A DNA stretch of 64,000 nt. Origin: Janthinobacterium aquaticum. Its GTDB lineage: Bacteria > Pseudomonadota > Gammaproteobacteria > Burkholderiales > Burkholderiaceae_D. The stretch lies in contig NZ_WFLK01000008.1 in NCBI RefSeq assembly GCF_009208565.1, forward strand, positions 186,001 through 250,000, written 5' to 3'. Of the stretch, positions 36,301 through 45,276 are shown piece after piece. Each line of letters opens with the position of its first letter. The first letter of the stretch is position 1. The translations under genes were made by a program, and so were the position numbers. The notes under the pieces were generated by a model. The model was not told the origin of the DNA. It made no database searches and was given only the letters and a program-made list of their open reading frames with translations.

Positions 36301-37869
36301 TTCGAGCACGCTGCCGTCATCGCTGCGCAGGCGCAGCACGGGCGTGCCTGGCAAGGCATCGGGCAGGTAATCGATACTGACGCCATAACCGTCGCGCTGT
36401 TCAAAGCGCACCAGCACAAAGCGCTCGGCGAGCACTGGCGCGGCAGGCGCCAGCATGGCGTTGACGCCATTGAAACCGTGCGGCAGGCAGCTGTGGCCGG
36501 CACGGCTGAAACGCTCGCGGCTGCCGTCGCGCCACAGCAGTGTAAAGCTGTCCTGATCGTCGCGCTGCAGGGTAAAGCCTTCCTTGCGGCTGTCAAACAC
36601 GGCGCCCGGCGCCAGCGCCGGCAGGCGCAGCGCGCGGCCGGTATCGTCGTGGTAGAGCGTGCCTTGTTCGCATACCGATAGGGTGGTGGTGTAGGGCGTG
36701 GCCCAGCGCGCGCCCAGCAGGCCCCAGTCGCCGCACTCCGAGCCGGAGCGGTAGCAGCGTGTCCAGACGATGGGCAGGCCGCGCGCACTGTTACGCTCCA
36801 GCGAAAAGTCGGTCTGGTACAGCACTTCCTGGCCGGTGCCGAAATGCACGGGTTTGCGTCCCTTGACCGGTTTTCCGGCCGGGCCGCTATCTTTCGGACA
36901 GCAGTCCGACGGCGGCTCGGACTTGGGTTCCTTTTTGCCGCGGCTTTTGCCGTCGTCGCCACCGGATTTGGGAGGGGGGAGATCAGACTTTTTTGCAGAA
37001 ACTCTTTTTGCCGGAATGCTGTCTCTTATGCGTTTGATTTCTGGAGCAATTTTTTTGCTGACAAATTTCCCCAGCCCCGGAATTTTTCGAAAAACATAGG
37101 ATTCAGCGGCACCTTCCAGCATATCAATACCAAGATCGTATGCTGTGCGGCGTAAATCACGCGCTTCTCCTGCAAGAACGTAGTCAGCTGTATGATCCAG
37201 TACAGTAGCGCTGTTTTCCATGATTACACCAGCGGTGATCAATGTACCACCTGCCGTTGCGCCGGTTGCAGCGGCGGATACAAGTGCTGGCGCGATTGGC
37301 AATGCAGTTAAACCCGTAATGGCTGCTCCTACAGCCAATCCTGCGCTACCGAGCAGGGCTTTCTCACCGCTATCGAGCATTTCATCGGCCGCGTAATGCA
37401 TGGTCTTCGATCCACCATGTTTGTAATCTTGCGCTGCCTGAAGGATCAAGGAGTCGAGTTCTTTCAATATCGGCTGCGCCGCCTCCCCGCCGCGCTCGTA
37501 AATTTTTCCAACGGTATTGCGCGCATTCATCCAGACCTGGCGGCCAACCTGCACCAGGTCGGCGCCATTGGCGTGATGCCTGTTGCTGGCCTCCAGCGTA
37601 TCGACCTGCTTGCCCACGGTGCCGCTCTTGATGCCGCCGGCCTTGCCTGGTGCGTCGCCGCTGACGGTGGGAATAGTGCTGCGCTGATGCAAGATAACTG
37701 GCTCGCCATGCGACCTGACGTTGGGCGAGGCGTTTTTTGCATCGGCAAATTCACCGGTGATGTTGTAGGGCAGGGGCGGCGTGCCCGATCCGACCGGCGT
37801 CTTGCAGATATCGGGCGTCAGGCTGACGCAATAAAAGCGCGATGATCTGGTGACGGTTTCATTGCTCAT
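32854..37869 (-). CDS. Rhs polymorphic toxin with N-terminal PAAR-like domain
   Basis: A 1671-residue type VI Rhs effector. Residues about 10-120 form a DUF4150/Tox-PAAR-like domain (CVSLTPDICKTPVGSGTPPLPYN), which docks on VgrG. A hydrophobic Ala/Gly-rich region (about 175-235) may be a translocation or chaperone-binding segment. A DUF6531-type start of the Rhs shell follows (PVHFGTGQEVLYQTDFSLER), then more than 20 YD repeats (GRLTGIKGGDG- and RYRYDGALQLVE-type) that build the barrel. The core ends with YNRYRYYDANCAIFFSQDP and the self-cleavage boundary DPLGL at residues 1515-1519. A variable toxin tip of 152 residues follows. Its ATG overlaps the stop of the DUF2169 gene (ATGA). Base composition drops from GC-rich to AT-rich at about 33.9 kb, before the DPLGL boundary. 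Confidence 0.93.
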   Translation of the reverse strand: MSNETVTRSSRFYCVSLTPDICKTPVGSGTPPLPYNITGEFADAKNASPNVRSHGEPVILHQRSTIPTVSGDAPGKAGGIKSGTVGKQVDTLEASNRHHANGADLVQVGRQVWMNARNTVGKIYERGGEAAQPILKELDSLILQAAQDYKHGGSKTMHYAADEMLDSGEKALLGSAGLAVGAAITGLTALPIAPALVSAAATGATAGGTLITAGVIMENSATVLDHTADYVLAGEARDLRRTAYDLGIDMLEGAAESYVFRKIPGLGKFVSKKIAPEIKRIRDSIPAKRVSAKKSDLPPPKSGGDDGKSRGKKEPKSEPPSDCCPKDSGPAGKPVKGRKPVHFGTGQEVLYQTDFSLERNSARGLPIVWTRCYRSGSECGDWGLLGARWATPYTTTLSVCEQGTLYHDDTGRALRLPALAPGAVFDSRKEGFTLQRDDQDSFTLLWRDGSRERFSRAGHSCLPHGFNGVNAMLAPAAPVLAERFVLVRFEQRDGYGVSIDYLPDALPGTPVLRLRSDDGSVLEAICGEQQAGEAPRIERIEELGDDGSRLCHVRYDYASETATTPVPEPRRYNLVRQSNLAGDSRSYSYQHHLLTACSSHTGFVYALEWISLDALRASWRGLAHDQRYPITLDNSYQARATLTRALDGSELTRIDYIDPDTTRVSENGGVLEYTFDANWLATDVRRINDINDGAGATSLGRREWDRDGMLLAEIDANGAATRHAYDQQGNLVSSVDALGNRYSIDYGEHNQPILITDALGHGSRRGYDDSGRLLTQTDVLGHTTSYRYDAQGQLIEVIDAKGGHQHLQYNGKGQLVRHTDCSGYSSRYHYDRQGRLSAVFDAQEHVTHYAYDVLGRLTGIKGGDGAGEQFEYDADGNLLTHLDAAGHATRYQYNGQGLPVQRTDAIGQVLRYRYDGALQLVELINAKGESYMLTYHAEGWLASETGFDGKLTEYSYDQAGNLSASQSGSQRTELVHDALKRLVAKTTADGITRYAYDCLSRLIAVSSPQAEQRYLHDARGQLIEERSACFLQTLPAPGRMPNAPRQPDASFIMTHAYDELGNRIQTVLPNGRRIDILRYGAGHWHGVLWHGRTVVDVERDSLHREKLRRLGNSGLIATRQYDRQQRLARMTLARDPDAPSPLRERRFDYDAVGNLVTIIQTGNTPTGPLGNLHYTYDPIGQLLSAIQPGLVERFAFDPAGNMVAPASDGTLSAVKGDRLEQYGDIRYDYDEQGNTIRKRVQPPGREASWSDLQLEYDAENRISFATRKEGRTRHHAQYFYDAFSRRIAKRVAVEQWGNRQDIATDPPINNSTITTLFVWDGDVLAQELTLHGTVSYIYEPDSFVPIARIASEGGYHGTQQTLHLSHQGAWDLPIKQSNVKLQAAKFTEEMSSAAVHLLALQSIEKRTSQKTKQDQILYYNCDHLGTPHEVVNKQGEMIWKARYSAWGTISEIEENRIFQPLRFQGQYEDIETGIFYNRYRYYDANCAIFFSQDPIGLLGGINNYAYCPAPTSWVDPLGLSQKCPKNSPCNPCIGKRPDLEAMAMQGTSNYPNNPYAFVDSYKNMVLKKGTILYSLTPGSAPGFGVTNHTLIKAAGNVVRYHDLTQVTAGKDSNGNPRAMRTQVQAYRVNEDICVAKGAALANKQFGAGGATQYYVSPTDIGKLTPGKKRNI

Positions 37870-39206
37870 GGTGCGGCCGCCTCGGCGGCTTCAGCCGCTT
37901 CAGCCGCTTCAGCCAAGGCGTCCTGCGCCTGTTCCAGCAGCGCCACGCGCGCCATCTGTTCGGGCTGCTGCACATGCATCAGCTGCGTCGCGACCTGGCC
38001 GGCGTTGGCAGGGATCAGCGCGCGCCAGACCAGTTCGACGCTGGCGGTTTCGGGATCGATCAATAAGGTGTCGATGGCCAGCCGCAGCACCAGCAGCTGG
38101 TTGTTCTGGTCGGCCAGCAGCAGAAACACGATCTGCTCGGGCAGTACAAAGCGCAGCACGGTATTGCCCAAGTGATCGGCGCGTGCCGATGGGTGATCAT
38201 GGCGGCACAGATTGGTCAGGGTAAATTCTTCCAGGCCCGCCAGATGCGCACATTGCTGGTCGGCCGGGGCGCAATTCCAATAGGCAAAGTCGAAGTCTTC
38301 CGGCAGGCGCGGTACCTCGTCGGCTTGCCAGTTGTTCTTCTCGACAAACTGGCCGGCCAGGGCGCGGCGCGGTTGCCAACCGCGTCCTAGCGGCGCCAGG
38401 CCGGCCGGCGCTGGCAGGTCCTTGCCGGAGGCGCCTTGCCAGAAGTGTTTGGCGGTCATGGGGCGTCCCTGGTAGATCACGCGCGGTGCGGGAACTTTTT
38501 CCAGCTTGTGCGCGTCCAAATACCAGTGGCGCGTAAAGCCGCGTCCCAATGGGTTGGTGTCGCAGTGCGCATGTTGGGCTTGTGCCTTGCCGTCACCGCC
38601 TGGGGCCGCTTCAAGGCGGCATTCACCGCCGCTGGCATAGGCGTAATGCAAAGGCAGTTGCAGGAATGTTTCTGGCTGGCTCAAACGCCAGGGGTTGGGG
38701 CGCAGCGTGCCCAGCGTTGCCATGCGGGCGCAGCTCTGGGCCAGCCGGGTGGGGATGGGTTTTTTGATGAAGTGGCGTTCACCGCACACTTGCAGCGTTT
38801 TATTGACCAGCGTTTGCCTGTTTTTGCGCAGGTGCAGATTGACCAGAAAATTCGGCAGCGCCTGGCCGCGTGGCGCATGCGCGGTGGCGTTGACGATCAC
38901 ATCGCAGCGCGGTTTGTAGGGAGCAAAGTCGCTTTCTTGCAGCGTGCCCGCTTGCGTATCGCCGTCCAGCGTATCGCCATCCAGGTGCAGGTCGTCGGTT
39001 GCCAGCGGAACGGCAACGCTAGTGGGCAGCAGGCTGGCCCTGCCATCGGCGCCGCATGGTCCCAGGCGGTAGCCGATGCGTGCCACCACCACATGAAAGG
39101 CGCTGTCGAACTGATCGAGCATATCGAACTGGGTGGCGGCAAACGGTGTGCGGTTGTCAAACAGCAGATTGGGAATCTGCAAGGAGGTCAGGTCGGCTGC
39201 GGCCAT
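37866..39206 (-). CDS. DUF2169 protein, type VI effector chaperone/adaptor
   Basis: A 446-residue protein of the DUF2169 family, usually found between vgrG and a PAAR/Rhs effector and thought to help load such effectors. Family features include an early GYRLGPCGADGRASL, the DVIVNATAHAPRGQA strand, PFAATQFDMLDQFDSAFHV and FTLTNLCRHDHPSA. The ATG at 39206 has GAGGA 6-10 bases upstream. It lies 8 bases after the vgrG frame and overlaps rhs by four bases. The C-terminus is a run of AEA repeats encoded by near-identical 9-base units (GCTTCAGCC, about 37880-37915). Confidence 0.85.
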   Translation of the reverse strand: MAAADLTSLQIPNLLFDNRTPFAATQFDMLDQFDSAFHVVVARIGYRLGPCGADGRASLLPTSVAVPLATDDLHLDGDTLDGDTQAGTLQESDFAPYKPRCDVIVNATAHAPRGQALPNFLVNLHLRKNRQTLVNKTLQVCGERHFIKKPIPTRLAQSCARMATLGTLRPNPWRLSQPETFLQLPLHYAYASGGECRLEAAPGGDGKAQAQHAHCDTNPLGRGFTRHWYLDAHKLEKVPAPRVIYQGRPMTAKHFWQGASGKDLPAPAGLAPLGRGWQPRRALAGQFVEKNNWQADEVPRLPEDFDFAYWNCAPADQQCAHLAGLEEFTLTNLCRHDHPSARADHLGNTVLRFVLPEQIVFLLLADQNNQLLVLRLAIDTLLIDPETASVELVWRALIPANAGQVATQLMHVQQPEQMARVALLEQAQDALAEAAEAAEAAEAAAP

Positions 39207-39214
39207 GGTTGTCC

Positions 39215-41372
39215 TCAGCCCGGGTTGTTGTCGATATCGTCGCCGTGCAGCTGCACCTTGCTCCTGCCGCGAATAATGATTTCGTCGGCGCACAGCTCGA
39301 TGCGGCCAGGCGTGATGGTGATGCTGGAACTGCCTACCGTGACCGTATGCGAATCGCCGGCATTGAGCGCGCTGTCGGCGCCCACCAGCACCGTCTTGCT
39401 CAGGCCGACCTGCTCAGTTTGTGTCATGGCCACGGTGGTGTTCATGGCGCCCATCACCGTGGTCTGGTAGGCCGCGCCGATAGTCAGCGTCTTGGTCAGT
39501 GCGATCGATTCTTCCTTGGCCAGCAGCACGCGCTCGGAGCGGGCGCCGTCGATCTGTACCTGTTCATTGCCATGCACATGCTCGCGCCGATTGCCGCCAA
39601 TATCGATCTGTTCGTTGTGATCGACCCGCTCCTTGCGGTGGCGGCGTACGGTAATGGTTTCATCCTGGCCCACCGTTTCGGTGCGGTTGCGCTTAACCTC
39701 GACGGTCTCGTCGCGGGCTATGGTTTTGCGGCGGTCGTTGCCGACCCAGTGCGATTCATCGTGCTCGACTTCCATGCGCTGGTCTTTCTCGGCATGCAGC
39801 CACAACTCCTCACAGCCCTTCCTGTCCTCGAAGCGCAAGGCGTTGGCGTGGGTGGCGTCGCCTTTCCTGGAAGAGCGACTGAGCATGCCGCTTTGCGTCT
39901 TTCTTGTTAGCCGGCAAATCCCACGGCGGCATATTGCGCGCGTTATATACGCAGCCGGTAATGATGGGCATGGAAACGTTGCCGTCCAAAAACTGCACGA
40001 CCACTTCCATGCCGATGCGCGGCAGGCTGATATGGCCGAAATTGGCGCCGGCCCAGCTCGACACTACGCGTATCCACGGCGAACTCTGGTCGTCGAACTT
40101 GCCCAGCCGATCCCAGTGAAACTGCACTTTCACGCGGCCATAACCATCGGTATGGATTTCCTCGCCGGGCGGTCCGACCACGATGGCCGTTTGCACGCCG
40201 TAAATTTTCGGCTCCCTGCTGTGAAAGTTGCGTCCCGGCCGCCAGGCAATGCTGCGCTCGATGCAACTGAAACTGTTGCTGTAGTGCGAGCTGGCCTGGC
40301 GGCCCTGATGGTAGTTATTGCTGGCAAAGTGGCGCACCGACACGATCAGGTATTCGGTGGCGGCGATGCCGGCAAAATGTCCGCTGAGCGTAAACCAGCG
40401 ACCCGGCTGCGCCGTGCGGTCGTTGCCCTGCGCTTCGAATTGCTGCGCTCTGGCGTCGCGCTCTTCCATGCGACGCAGGGCGAGCGCTTCGCCATCGTCC
40501 AGATGCCGGAAACCATAGCTGCCGGTGTTTTCGTACACTTCCAGTGGCGGCACCGCGCCCTGGCGGTTCAGGCTGTCGCTGCTGGCGCGGGCGCCGCGTG
40601 GATGCTTGAAGTTGAAACTGGCCAGCGTCATCTGCGCTGGCGCCAGGCGCCGCATGCCGCTCCACTGGTGCACGCCGTCATCTTCCTGGCTACCGCCATG
40701 GTGCTGGAAGGGCATGCTGTCGAGTTCGCCATCAATCGGCGGACCCAGCGTGCTGTCATCCGACAGGTAAAGCGTATGGCCGTCGCGCCGATGTTCGTAG
40801 CGGTAATGCCAGCCCAGTTGCTCCCAATGCCGGTGCAGGAGGTTATGGTCGCTTTCGTTATGCTGGCAGATATAGGTGATGGCGGGGTCGGCGCCGCTGG
40901 CGCCAAGTCGGTAGTCGCGCATCAGATAGTCTTCCAGCACAGCATCGGTCAACGCAGCAATATTCAGGCCGTGAAAAGCCTTGTTGTTTTGCCGCAGGCG
41001 CAAATGGGCCAGCCATGGTTCGAGCACCATTTCATAGTAGGCAAAGCCGCCGTCGGCGCGCAGCAGGCGGAACTCGAAAACATGGCCGTTGAAGTAGCGC
41101 AAGCTACCGTCTTCGCGCACCAGTTCGATGCTGACCATCTTGCCCATCACGCTTTCCAGCGCCACGGCAGCGTTGTCGGACAGCACTTCGACGATATAGC
41201 AAAAGTCGCATGACAGGCTTTCGGCCGCGTCCAGCGTATTGGCCAGCAGCGTCGCGTCGGCGGGGGCATCGTTGTGCGGGAAGTGCAGGCGCAGCAGGCG
41301 GTCGCCCTGCATGTCCTGTACCAGGCTGGCCAGGGTTGCCCAGGCCGGGTTGGCATCCTGAAACGCATTCAT
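39215..41372 (-). pseudogene. vgrG: vgrG interrupted by a frameshift
   Basis: Two adjacent frames together make one VgrG. The first (from ATG 41372) has the complete gp27-like base (YICQHNESDHNLLHRHWEQLGW) and the OB fold (AIVVGPPGEEIHTDGYGRVKVQF) and reaches the conserved PWDLPANK, then runs into nonsense and stops at 39810. The second frame continues the family sequence (MLSRSSRKGDATHANALRFEDRKG) through the repeated beta-helix (EVEHDESHWVGNDRRKTI onward) to DNNPG at 39215. The switch is explained by a 4-base tandem duplication, AAGAAAGA on the coding strand, where AAGA is expected. Without the extra copy the frame reads NKTQSGMLSRSS, as in normal VgrG. The first frame would give a spike without its beta-helix tip. 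It may be a true inactivation or a sequence error. Confidence 0.85.
39898..39905 (-). repeat. 4-base tandem duplication that shifts the vgrG frame
   Basis: The plus strand reads TCTTTCTT, that is two copies of AAGA on the coding strand, between the codons for PAN-K and TQSGML. Removing one copy restores a single continuous vgrG frame. Confidence 0.8.
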
Positions 41373-41466
41373 GCTGACATCGCCTCCTCGGGTAATTGGT
41401 GCGCAGGCAGAACGATCACTGTAGAGTTGGCAAGCTCAAGCGTATTGAGCCGGCGCAACGCTCAGC

Positions 41467-42486
41467 TCAGTCAGGCAGCGCCGGCATCAGTTGCAGGCAG
41501 TAATGCATGTCATCGCGCTCACCGGTATGGGCTGGCGGGCAAAGAAAAGTGTTATAGCCCAGGCCGCTCTCAGGCAGCCGGCCCAGCGTGACGCCGCGCA
41601 CGGCGCCGGCGTCCAGCACGAGTTCGATCCGGTACTGCAGCAAGGGCTGGCCAAACAGCTTGAGCAGTTGTGCCAGTTGCACGCTGTCATTGGTGCGCGG
41701 CAGGAATTGGGCATGCTGCGCGGCGTTGAGCGGACCGATGCGCACGGTGACGGCCAGGTCGGGACGCAGGCAGCGCTCTCCCAGCGTGGCGCGCTGGCCC
41801 AGCAGCGCGTTGGCGCCGCCCAGCGCCGTCTGTTCGCGTGGCGCCAGTACCAGCATGGCGCCGGTGGCCTCGAGCACCGTAACGGGCACGCCGAAATGAT
41901 CGGCCAGGATGCGCGCCATCACCGTGGCCGATAGTTGGCGCTGCTGCAGCAGGCCGCTGTACAGGCCGATAACCGATGGCGCGATATCTAGAGCAGGGCA
42001 GGGGTGATGGCCGGCCAGCGCCAGCAGCTGGGGCAGGAATTGCTGTTGCGCCTGGCCTTGCTCGATCCGGTATTTTTCCCAGGCCTGGTAAAACAGCGTC
42101 AGCGCGCGGCTGGAAAACAGGTCGAGAAAGGCGCGTGGCGCTGCGTCATCCAGGCTGGTCTGATGGTGGGCAATGCGTTCCGAGTAATGGCTGGGCAAGG
42201 CGCCGTGATTGCCAAGAAAACCCATAAAGGTCGGGGTGATCCGGAACCGCAACTGGTCGGGGTTTGCAAGGCTGCCTTCGACGCTGATCGCTTCGATCTG
42301 GCTGGCCGGAAAGGCGGGCGAGACGCTGTTGACGAAGCGCACGCTGCGCGTCAGCGCGGTCTCGGTCGGCACGCCTTGCTGGTGCAGCCAGCCCAGCAGC
42401 AGGCGTACGGCCTGGCGCCAGCAATACTGCTGCGGCGTGGCCAGCAACTGGCCGATTACGCGGTGCTGGCGTAGCGGGCCGGACAT
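41467..42486 (-). CDS. tssG: Type VI baseplate subunit TssG
   Basis: A 339-residue baseplate protein that bridges TssF, TssE and TssK in the type VI wedge. Family features are the N-terminal FWQAVRLL-like segment (YCWRQAVRLLLGWL), RFVNSVSPAFPASQIEAI, the TPTFMGFLGNHGALPSHYSERI block and ALTLFYQAWEKYR. It overlaps the 3' end of tssF by 31 bases, the usual tight coupling. The length is normal. The next gene is the interrupted vgrG, 94 bases on. No other structural tss genes are in the window. Confidence 0.95.
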   Translation of the reverse strand: MSGPLRQHRVIGQLLATPQQYCWRQAVRLLLGWLHQQGVPTETALTRSVRFVNSVSPAFPASQIEAISVEGSLANPDQLRFRITPTFMGFLGNHGALPSHYSERIAHHQTSLDDAAPRAFLDLFSSRALTLFYQAWEKYRIEQGQAQQQFLPQLLALAGHHPCPALDIAPSVIGLYSGLLQQRQLSATVMARILADHFGVPVTVLEATGAMLVLAPREQTALGGANALLGQRATLGERCLRPDLAVTVRIGPLNAAQHAQFLPRTNDSVQLAQLLKLFGQPLLQYRIELVLDAGAVRGVTLGRLPESGLGYNTFLCPPAHTGERDDMHYCLQLMPALPD

Positions 42487-44321
42487 TGAACGAGTTCCTC
42501 GCCGCTGCGCTGCGACACCAGCGTCAGGCGGCTAAAGCAGTTGAGCTGGTTGTTCATCGCGAAATAGCGCTGGAACACTTGCGCAAACACGGCCAGGCTG
42601 CTGCCGGCAAAAGCCTGTTCGTCGAGCGTCATGCGGATGGCGATGCCGGGCATCAGCGTGGGAAACGGCGCGCCCGCCATCCAGTCGCGCGTGCTGCCGT
42701 GCGCCAGGCCCGTGATGCCTTCGATCAGGCGCTGGGTGGTGGCCGAGCAGGGCAGATCGTACAGGCTCAGCATCTTTTGAAATTCGCCCAGTTCGGCTTG
42801 TGTCAGGCCCGAATAGTTGAGCGACAAATGCGAGATCAGCCGCCAGTGCGCGTGCTTGCCCGCTTGCTGGCGATAGCTGGGCGTGGGTTTGCGCAGAAAG
42901 CGGATCGGCAAGCCGTCGGGTACGTCTTCGGCTTGCAGGTCGCCTTGCGGCTGGCCATACGGCAATTGCGTGGGCAGGTCGCGGTTGCTGCACAGCAGTT
43001 GCGTTGCAATGGTGACGGCGCCGTCATCGGCCGCGCGCTGGTCCAGGCGCTGGCGCCATGGCGGGTCGATCAGGCACAGCCGCGTTTCATGGCCGGGGCT
43101 GACTGCGGCGACCTGCTGATCGCGCCGCGCCAGCCAGTAGTTGCCAGACTGTTGGCCACCCTGTTCATGGCGCGCGCCGTGCAGCGCCGAATACAGTGGC
43201 AGGAACGTGCTCAAGCGTTCGCCTTGCGCATCGCGGTGCAGCACGCTGACGCTTTCGATACTGTGGATCTCGTAGGCCGGTGCGTGGCTGGCATCGGCAA
43301 TCAGGGCGTGATCGGCCTCGGTGTCGGTATAGCGGATCGGCACGCCGGTCTTGTGAAACAGATTGATGACCGGCGTGCAGCCTTGCAGCAGATTGCCAGG
43401 GCTGGCCATGGCGAGCAGACGCGCCGCATGGCTGTCGCTGCGCACGCCGCGCAGCAACAGGTGCAGCGTGAACCGGCGGCATTGCAGGGGCAATCGCGCT
43501 GCGATCTGCGGCCATAGCAGGTCGATAAAATAAAATTTATCGGGGAAGGCAAAGTATTCGCTCAGCAGGCGCAGGGCCGGGTGCGAACGCGCGCAAAACG
43601 GCAGCAGCGCGTCGCTCTCGTCATAGCCGGCCGGCGCCAGCACCGCGCCGTCGAGCGCCTGCCAGGGAGCGCCGGGTTCGGTGGCGATATAAGCGCCGCT
43701 CGCGTGCAGGACCAGGGCATCGAACAGCACCGCGCGCAGCGACGGTTCGCCATCGACAAACAGGCGCAGGCGCTGCAGCGCCAGTTGCGACAGGTCGGCA
43801 TGGGCGCTGCTGGCGGCAAAGCTGATGCTGAGCACGGCGCTGGCGTCCGGCGGCAGGGGCAAGGCTGGCGGCGCATCGGCCGTGGCGCCCAGGCGCAGTT
43901 GCGTAATGGCCAGCGGCGCCAGCGTGACGTCATGGGTGCTGGTGAATTTGCAGGCCACGCCCTGCACCGGAGGCGAACGCAGCACGGTGCCGCGCGCGAT
44001 CGTGCGCACCTGGTCGTCGGCCGGTGCATCGTCCTGCCCGATACGGACGATGGCGCAGCACGGAAACGGGCGCAGGAAATGCGGATACAGCGTTTCAAGC
44101 AGCGACTCGGTCAGTTGCGGGTAGTCGTCGTCGAGCCGCTTGGCGACCCTGGCTGTCAGCAGGGCAAACGACTGGATCAGGCGCTCGACATGCGGGTCTT
44201 CGCAGGTCTCGCCGGCGATGTGCAAACGTCCGGCCACTTTCGGATAGCGATGGGCGAACTCGCGCGTGTACTGGCGAAACAGGCCCAGCTCACGTTCGTA
44301 ATACGGCAGCAGATGTTCCAC
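42456..44321 (-). CDS. tssF: Type VI baseplate subunit TssF
   Basis: A 621-residue baseplate protein, normal length for TssF. The N-terminus LLPYYERELGLFRQYTREFAHRYPKVAGRL is diagnostic, followed by DPHVERLIQSFALLTARVAKRLDDDYPQLTESLL. It works with TssG as part of the wedge around the VgrG hub. It is the first gene of the minus-strand run tssF-tssG-vgrG-DUF2169-rhs. The gene to its right is an outer-membrane channel, so tssE, tssB, tssC and the rest must lie elsewhere. Confidence 0.96.
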   Translation of the reverse strand: MEHLLPYYERELGLFRQYTREFAHRYPKVAGRLHIAGETCEDPHVERLIQSFALLTARVAKRLDDDYPQLTESLLETLYPHFLRPFPCCAIVRIGQDDAPADDQVRTIARGTVLRSPPVQGVACKFTSTHDVTLAPLAITQLRLGATADAPPALPLPPDASAVLSISFAASSAHADLSQLALQRLRLFVDGEPSLRAVLFDALVLHASGAYIATEPGAPWQALDGAVLAPAGYDESDALLPFCARSHPALRLLSEYFAFPDKFYFIDLLWPQIAARLPLQCRRFTLHLLLRGVRSDSHAARLLAMASPGNLLQGCTPVINLFHKTGVPIRYTDTEADHALIADASHAPAYEIHSIESVSVLHRDAQGERLSTFLPLYSALHGARHEQGGQQSGNYWLARRDQQVAAVSPGHETRLCLIDPPWRQRLDQRAADDGAVTIATQLLCSNRDLPTQLPYGQPQGDLQAEDVPDGLPIRFLRKPTPSYRQQAGKHAHWRLISHLSLNYSGLTQAELGEFQKMLSLYDLPCSATTQRLIEGITGLAHGSTRDWMAGAPFPTLMPGIAIRMTLDEQAFAGSSLAVFAQVFQRYFAMNNQLNCFSRLTLVSQRSGEELVQCPARYASTA

Positions 44322-44397
44322 GGTCGCGCTTTCGGCCAGCTGTAAAGTTGCATGCTGGCATTAAGCTTGACCGTGGATATTGATTTTATACAACCTA

Positions 44398-45276
44398 TCA
44401 GAAATGATATTCAGCGCGCACCATCGGCGTTTTCGCCGTCTGCCCCTGGTTGCCGGTGGTGGCGGCCGAGTTGCCGAATTTGTTTTTCCAGTACTGGTAT
44501 TCGAGGCCCAAGCGGAAAGTGTTCTTGGCGTTGCCCAGTGCGGCGCCCACATCAAACATGACCTGCATGTCGATATTGGTTTCGACGGCGGTCGGGCGAC
44601 CCACTTCGTCCTTGCCTTTCGAGTCGATCAGGTTGAAAAAGCCTTCAAAGGAAAACAGCGGCGACAGCGGAATGCCCCAGGCGCCGGTCAGCATGGCGTG
44701 GGTCTTGTAAGTATAGCGGCCGCGCACGTCGGAGATCGGCGGGAAGGCGCCGCTCGGGGCATTGCTTTCGCGCAGCAACAGCAGGCTGGTGTTGAAAAAG
44801 CCGGGCACATCCCACATCAGGGTCGGGCCGGCGACGAGCATGCGCTTGCGCGAGTTGTAGCCGACGTCGTTCTTGGTATTGACATCGAAACCGAGCGTCA
44901 CGCCCACGCCGCGCACCGGACCGAACGCGATGTCGCTGCCGCGCACCTTGCCGATATCGATGGTGTTGCGATACACCAGATACGCTTCCTGAGCGCCCGA
45001 AGTCTTGCCCAGCGCGCCAGGGTCCTTGCTGTCGGACATCAGGAAATCGAGATTGACGAAATTGCTGCCGTATTTGTAGCCGCTGGCATGGGTGATGGCG
45101 AAAATATTTTTCTTGATGTCGTCCGGATTGAACGGTTCGCGGTAGTCGTTGCCGGCGCGCCAGCTCAGCGCCGTATCGCTCCATTCGGCTGCCTGGGCAG
45201 TGCCTGCCACGCCGCTGGCGGCAAGCAAGGCGGTGGCAAAAAGGCAAGGCAGCAGGGCGATTATTGGTTTTTTCAC
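44398..45276 (-). CDS. Tsx-like outer-membrane nucleoside channel
   Basis: A 292-residue outer-membrane barrel resembling the Tsx nucleoside-specific channel. After a signal peptide (LLPCLFATALLAASGVAGTAQA) come alternating strands such as SNFVNLDFLMSDSKD and FRLGLEYQYWKNKFG, ending in MVRAEYHF with a C-terminal phenylalanine. The start is GTG at 45276, with GGAGTCC 5-8 bases upstream; an earlier start would place 32 residues before the signal. It is divergent from the BMP-type ABC operon, which strongly suggests one nucleoside uptake pathway across both membranes. Confidence 0.85.
   Translation of the reverse strand: MKKPIIALLPCLFATALLAASGVAGTAQAAEWSDTALSWRAGNDYREPFNPDDIKKNIFAITHASGYKYGSNFVNLDFLMSDSKDPGALGKTSGAQEAYLVYRNTIDIGKVRGSDIAFGPVRGVGVTLGFDVNTKNDVGYNSRKRMLVAGPTLMWDVPGFFNTSLLLLRESNAPSGAFPPISDVRGRYTYKTHAMLTGAWGIPLSPLFSFEGFFNLIDSKGKDEVGRPTAVETNIDMQVMFDVGAALGNAKNTFRLGLEYQYWKNKFGNSAATTGNQGQTAKTPMVRAEYHF

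Noticed and set aside
34942..36681. Long plus-strand frame (579 codons) across the Rhs core
   Set aside because: Shadow of the repetitive, GC-rich YD-repeat gene on the minus strand; no motif or ribosome site.
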